This document shows positions 5,191-6,217 of a stretch of DNA of 6,217 nt, in pieces. Position numbers and translations under genes: made by a program. The notes beneath the pieces were generated by a model, which made no database searches, was not told the origin of the DNA, and saw nothing but the letters and a program-made list of their open reading frames with translations. The stretch is from an uncultured Lachnospiraceae bacterium. GTDB lineage: Bacteria; Bacillota; Clostridia; Lachnospirales; Lachnospiraceae. Numbering within the stretch: the first letter of the stretch is position 1; each line of letters begins with the position of its first letter. Where the stretch lies: contig CAMNGO010000123.1 of the NCBI GenBank assembly GCA_946538445.1, positions 1 through 6,217 of the forward strand, read 5' to 3'.

Positions 5191-5556
5191 TCATTTCTCA
5201 ACAATCCTAAGAACAGTGCCCACTTTAACTTCCGGCATCTCCTTATCTTCCAGGTTGATGCTGCCGGGCATCTCAACTTCATCCGAACCGTTAAACCGGA
5301 AGGAGCAATGTCCCAGTCCTGCCAATGTGACCGGTGCTTCTTCTCCTACTGCAAGGATTTTATATTCCTGATCATCCACCTGAAGGTACTGACCTGCAGC
5401 GATGGTTCCATTGATCGGGTTAACGCTTACATGATATGTATAATCTTTTAATTCATCCGGGGCATTGTCACCAAATAAAATAAACAATTTCTCCTCTTTG
5501 AATGCCTCGACAAAAGCTCCTAATCCTTTAACCTGATTTTCATATATAACCTTCAT
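5191..5556 (-). CDS. srlB: PTS glucitol/sorbitol-specific EIIA component
   Basis: The 121-residue product matches the GutA/SrlB IIA family along its full length: MKVIYENQVKGLGA at the start, YKILAVGEEA, LGHCSFRFNG (81-90), EMPGSINLE (95-103) and a closing GTVLRIVEK. The family takes phosphate from HPr and passes it to the sorbitol EIIB domain during uptake. Compared from memory with E. coli SrlB, the alignment runs without gaps through residue 90. The phosphorylated His43 position there is Val43 here, and the second His (45) is also Val. A His sits at 42 and H83 is kept. The protein may therefore use H42, or may be poorly phosphorylated. The start has GAGGAG (5564-5569) seven bases upstream. 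It lies 66 bases downstream of the EIIBC gene on the same strand, the usual srlE-srlB order, and is the last gene of its operon. Confidence 0.9.
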   Translation of the reverse strand: MKVIYENQVKGLGAFVEAFKEEKLFILFGDNAPDELKDYTYHVSVNPINGTIAAGQYLQVDDQEYKILAVGEEAPVTLAGLGHCSFRFNGSDEVEMPGSINLEDKEMPEVKVGTVLRIVEK

Positions 5557-5622
5557 ATTATTTCTCCTCTTTTCAAATGTATATCTAAAGTAAAAATCTA
5601 TTATTTCTGTTTTCCTGGTGTT

Positions 5623-6189
5623 TTATACATAAAGTCCGAAGCTGGCAAAATATGCGATAAGAACACGGATCCAGCCGGTGATAAAACGAGAGTACATGAC
5701 GGAAACCACACCCACTTCGATGGTTTCTGTCTCTGCTTCCGCAAGACCAAGACCTACCGGAATGAAGTCGCAGGCTCCCTGACAGTTGATGGCAAAGAGT
5801 GCCGGTAATGCCAGTGAAGGCTTGATATTTCCTTTACCAATCTCAGCGCCGACCAGAGTTCCGATGATCTGGGCGATAACTGCTCCGGGTCCCAATAAAG
5901 CAGACAGTCCGGGGATAGAGCAGACGATACCTAAGACGAGAAGTCCGAATACATTTCCTGCCAACGGTGTCAGCAAATGAGCAAATGCATTACCGAAGCC
6001 GGAACCGTTGATGATACCGATCAAAAGGGATACGAAGGCCATGAAAGGAAGCAGTGTTGTGATACAGGTCTGAACTGCATCCCTGGCAGCCTGATAAAAT
6101 GTGTTGACCACTTTTCCGGCACCCAAGCCAAGTTTTGTGATCAGACTCTTGTTTTCCTGCTGAGCAAGCGACGAAAAAATAGCTGATGG
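5623..6189 (-). CDS. srlE: PTS glucitol/sorbitol EIIBC, IIC-like C-terminal part; 5' part missing or out of frame
   Basis: The frame encodes 188 residues that match the membrane half of SrlE/GutE: LLPFMAFVSLLIGIINGSG, then LGPGAVIAQIIGTLVG, LALPALFAIN, ACDFIPVGLGLAEAE and a final SRFITG segment. This half, with the SrlA-type IIC, carries sorbitol through the membrane. In E. coli SrlE a cytoplasmic IIB domain of about 130 residues precedes it. Here family-like sequence reaches back to SSLAQQENKSLITKLGLG, but TGA closes the frame at 6190-6192 and there is no ATG or convincing ribosome site in the open stretch; TTG at 6126 is only a nominal start. Just inside the break lies a T6 tract (A6 at 6174-6179 on the plus strand). 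One extra T would join the frame to one left open to the window edge. It could be a frameshifted gene, a split subunit or a sequence error. The identity of the IIC-like part is firm. Confidence 0.83.
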   Translation of the reverse strand, partial: PSAIFSSLAQQENKSLITKLGLGAGKVVNTFYQAARDAVQTCITTLLPFMAFVSLLIGIINGSGFGNAFAHLLTPLAGNVFGLLVLGIVCSIPGLSALLGPGAVIAQIIGTLVGAEIGKGNIKPSLALPALFAINCQGACDFIPVGLGLAEAETETIEVGVVSVMYSRFITGWIRVLIAYFASFGLYV

Positions 6190-6217
6190 TCATCCCGAAG
6201 ATGGATTATTTCATAAT

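Overview
The window looks like chromosomal DNA of a Gram-positive, low-to-mid GC anaerobe, most likely a gut Clostridia/Lachnospiraceae member. This is inferred from strong GGAGG-type ribosome sites, TATAAT-type promoters, the thioredoxin-reductase and sorbitol-PTS types, and codon use; no rRNA or other marker confirms it.

Layout, left to right. (1) 1-1041, minus: the N-terminal 347 residues of a thioredoxin-reductase-like flavoprotein. It has a redox CPTC motif, a degenerate NADPH site and a C-terminal extension running off the window. (2) 1042-1337: a divergent intergenic region with a dyad just upstream of the reductase. (3) 1338-1907, plus: a protein with an N-terminal four-Cys zinc-ribbon/rubredoxin-like knuckle joined to a serine-recombinase-like domain that has lost its catalytic residues. 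(4) 1917-1966: a very strong nested-palindrome terminator between convergent genes. (5) 1974-2780, minus: an AiiA-like metallo-beta-lactamase-fold lactonase with a complete active site. (6) 2781-3078: divergent promoters. (7) 3079-5139, plus: a probable three-gene operon of an ImmA/IrrE-like HExxH zincin, a second catalytically dead serine-recombinase-like domain protein, and a DMT/EamA permease. It ends in a terminator shared with the next unit. (8) 5191-6189, minus: the 3' end of a glucitol/sorbitol PTS operon, with the IIC-like C-terminal part of EIIBC (srlE-like) followed by EIIA (srlB-like).

The most unusual content is the pair of stand-alone serine-recombinase folds within about 2.5 kb. 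Both keep the scaffold (RPxxxxLL...I..G.(I/L)..V) but neither has the nucleophilic Ser, the DRLxR arginines or a DNA-binding domain. One carries a metal knuckle; the other is in a translationally close pair with a putative metallopeptidase. They look like repurposed recombinase folds (regulators, adaptors or ligand sensors), not mobile-element enzymes. Their function cannot be read from the sequence.

The PTS part also has oddities. The EIIA lacks His at the position expected for phosphorylation, with a His one residue earlier. The EIIBC frame is closed by stop codons at the expected linker beside a T6 tract, which suggests a frameshift, a gene split or a sequencing error.
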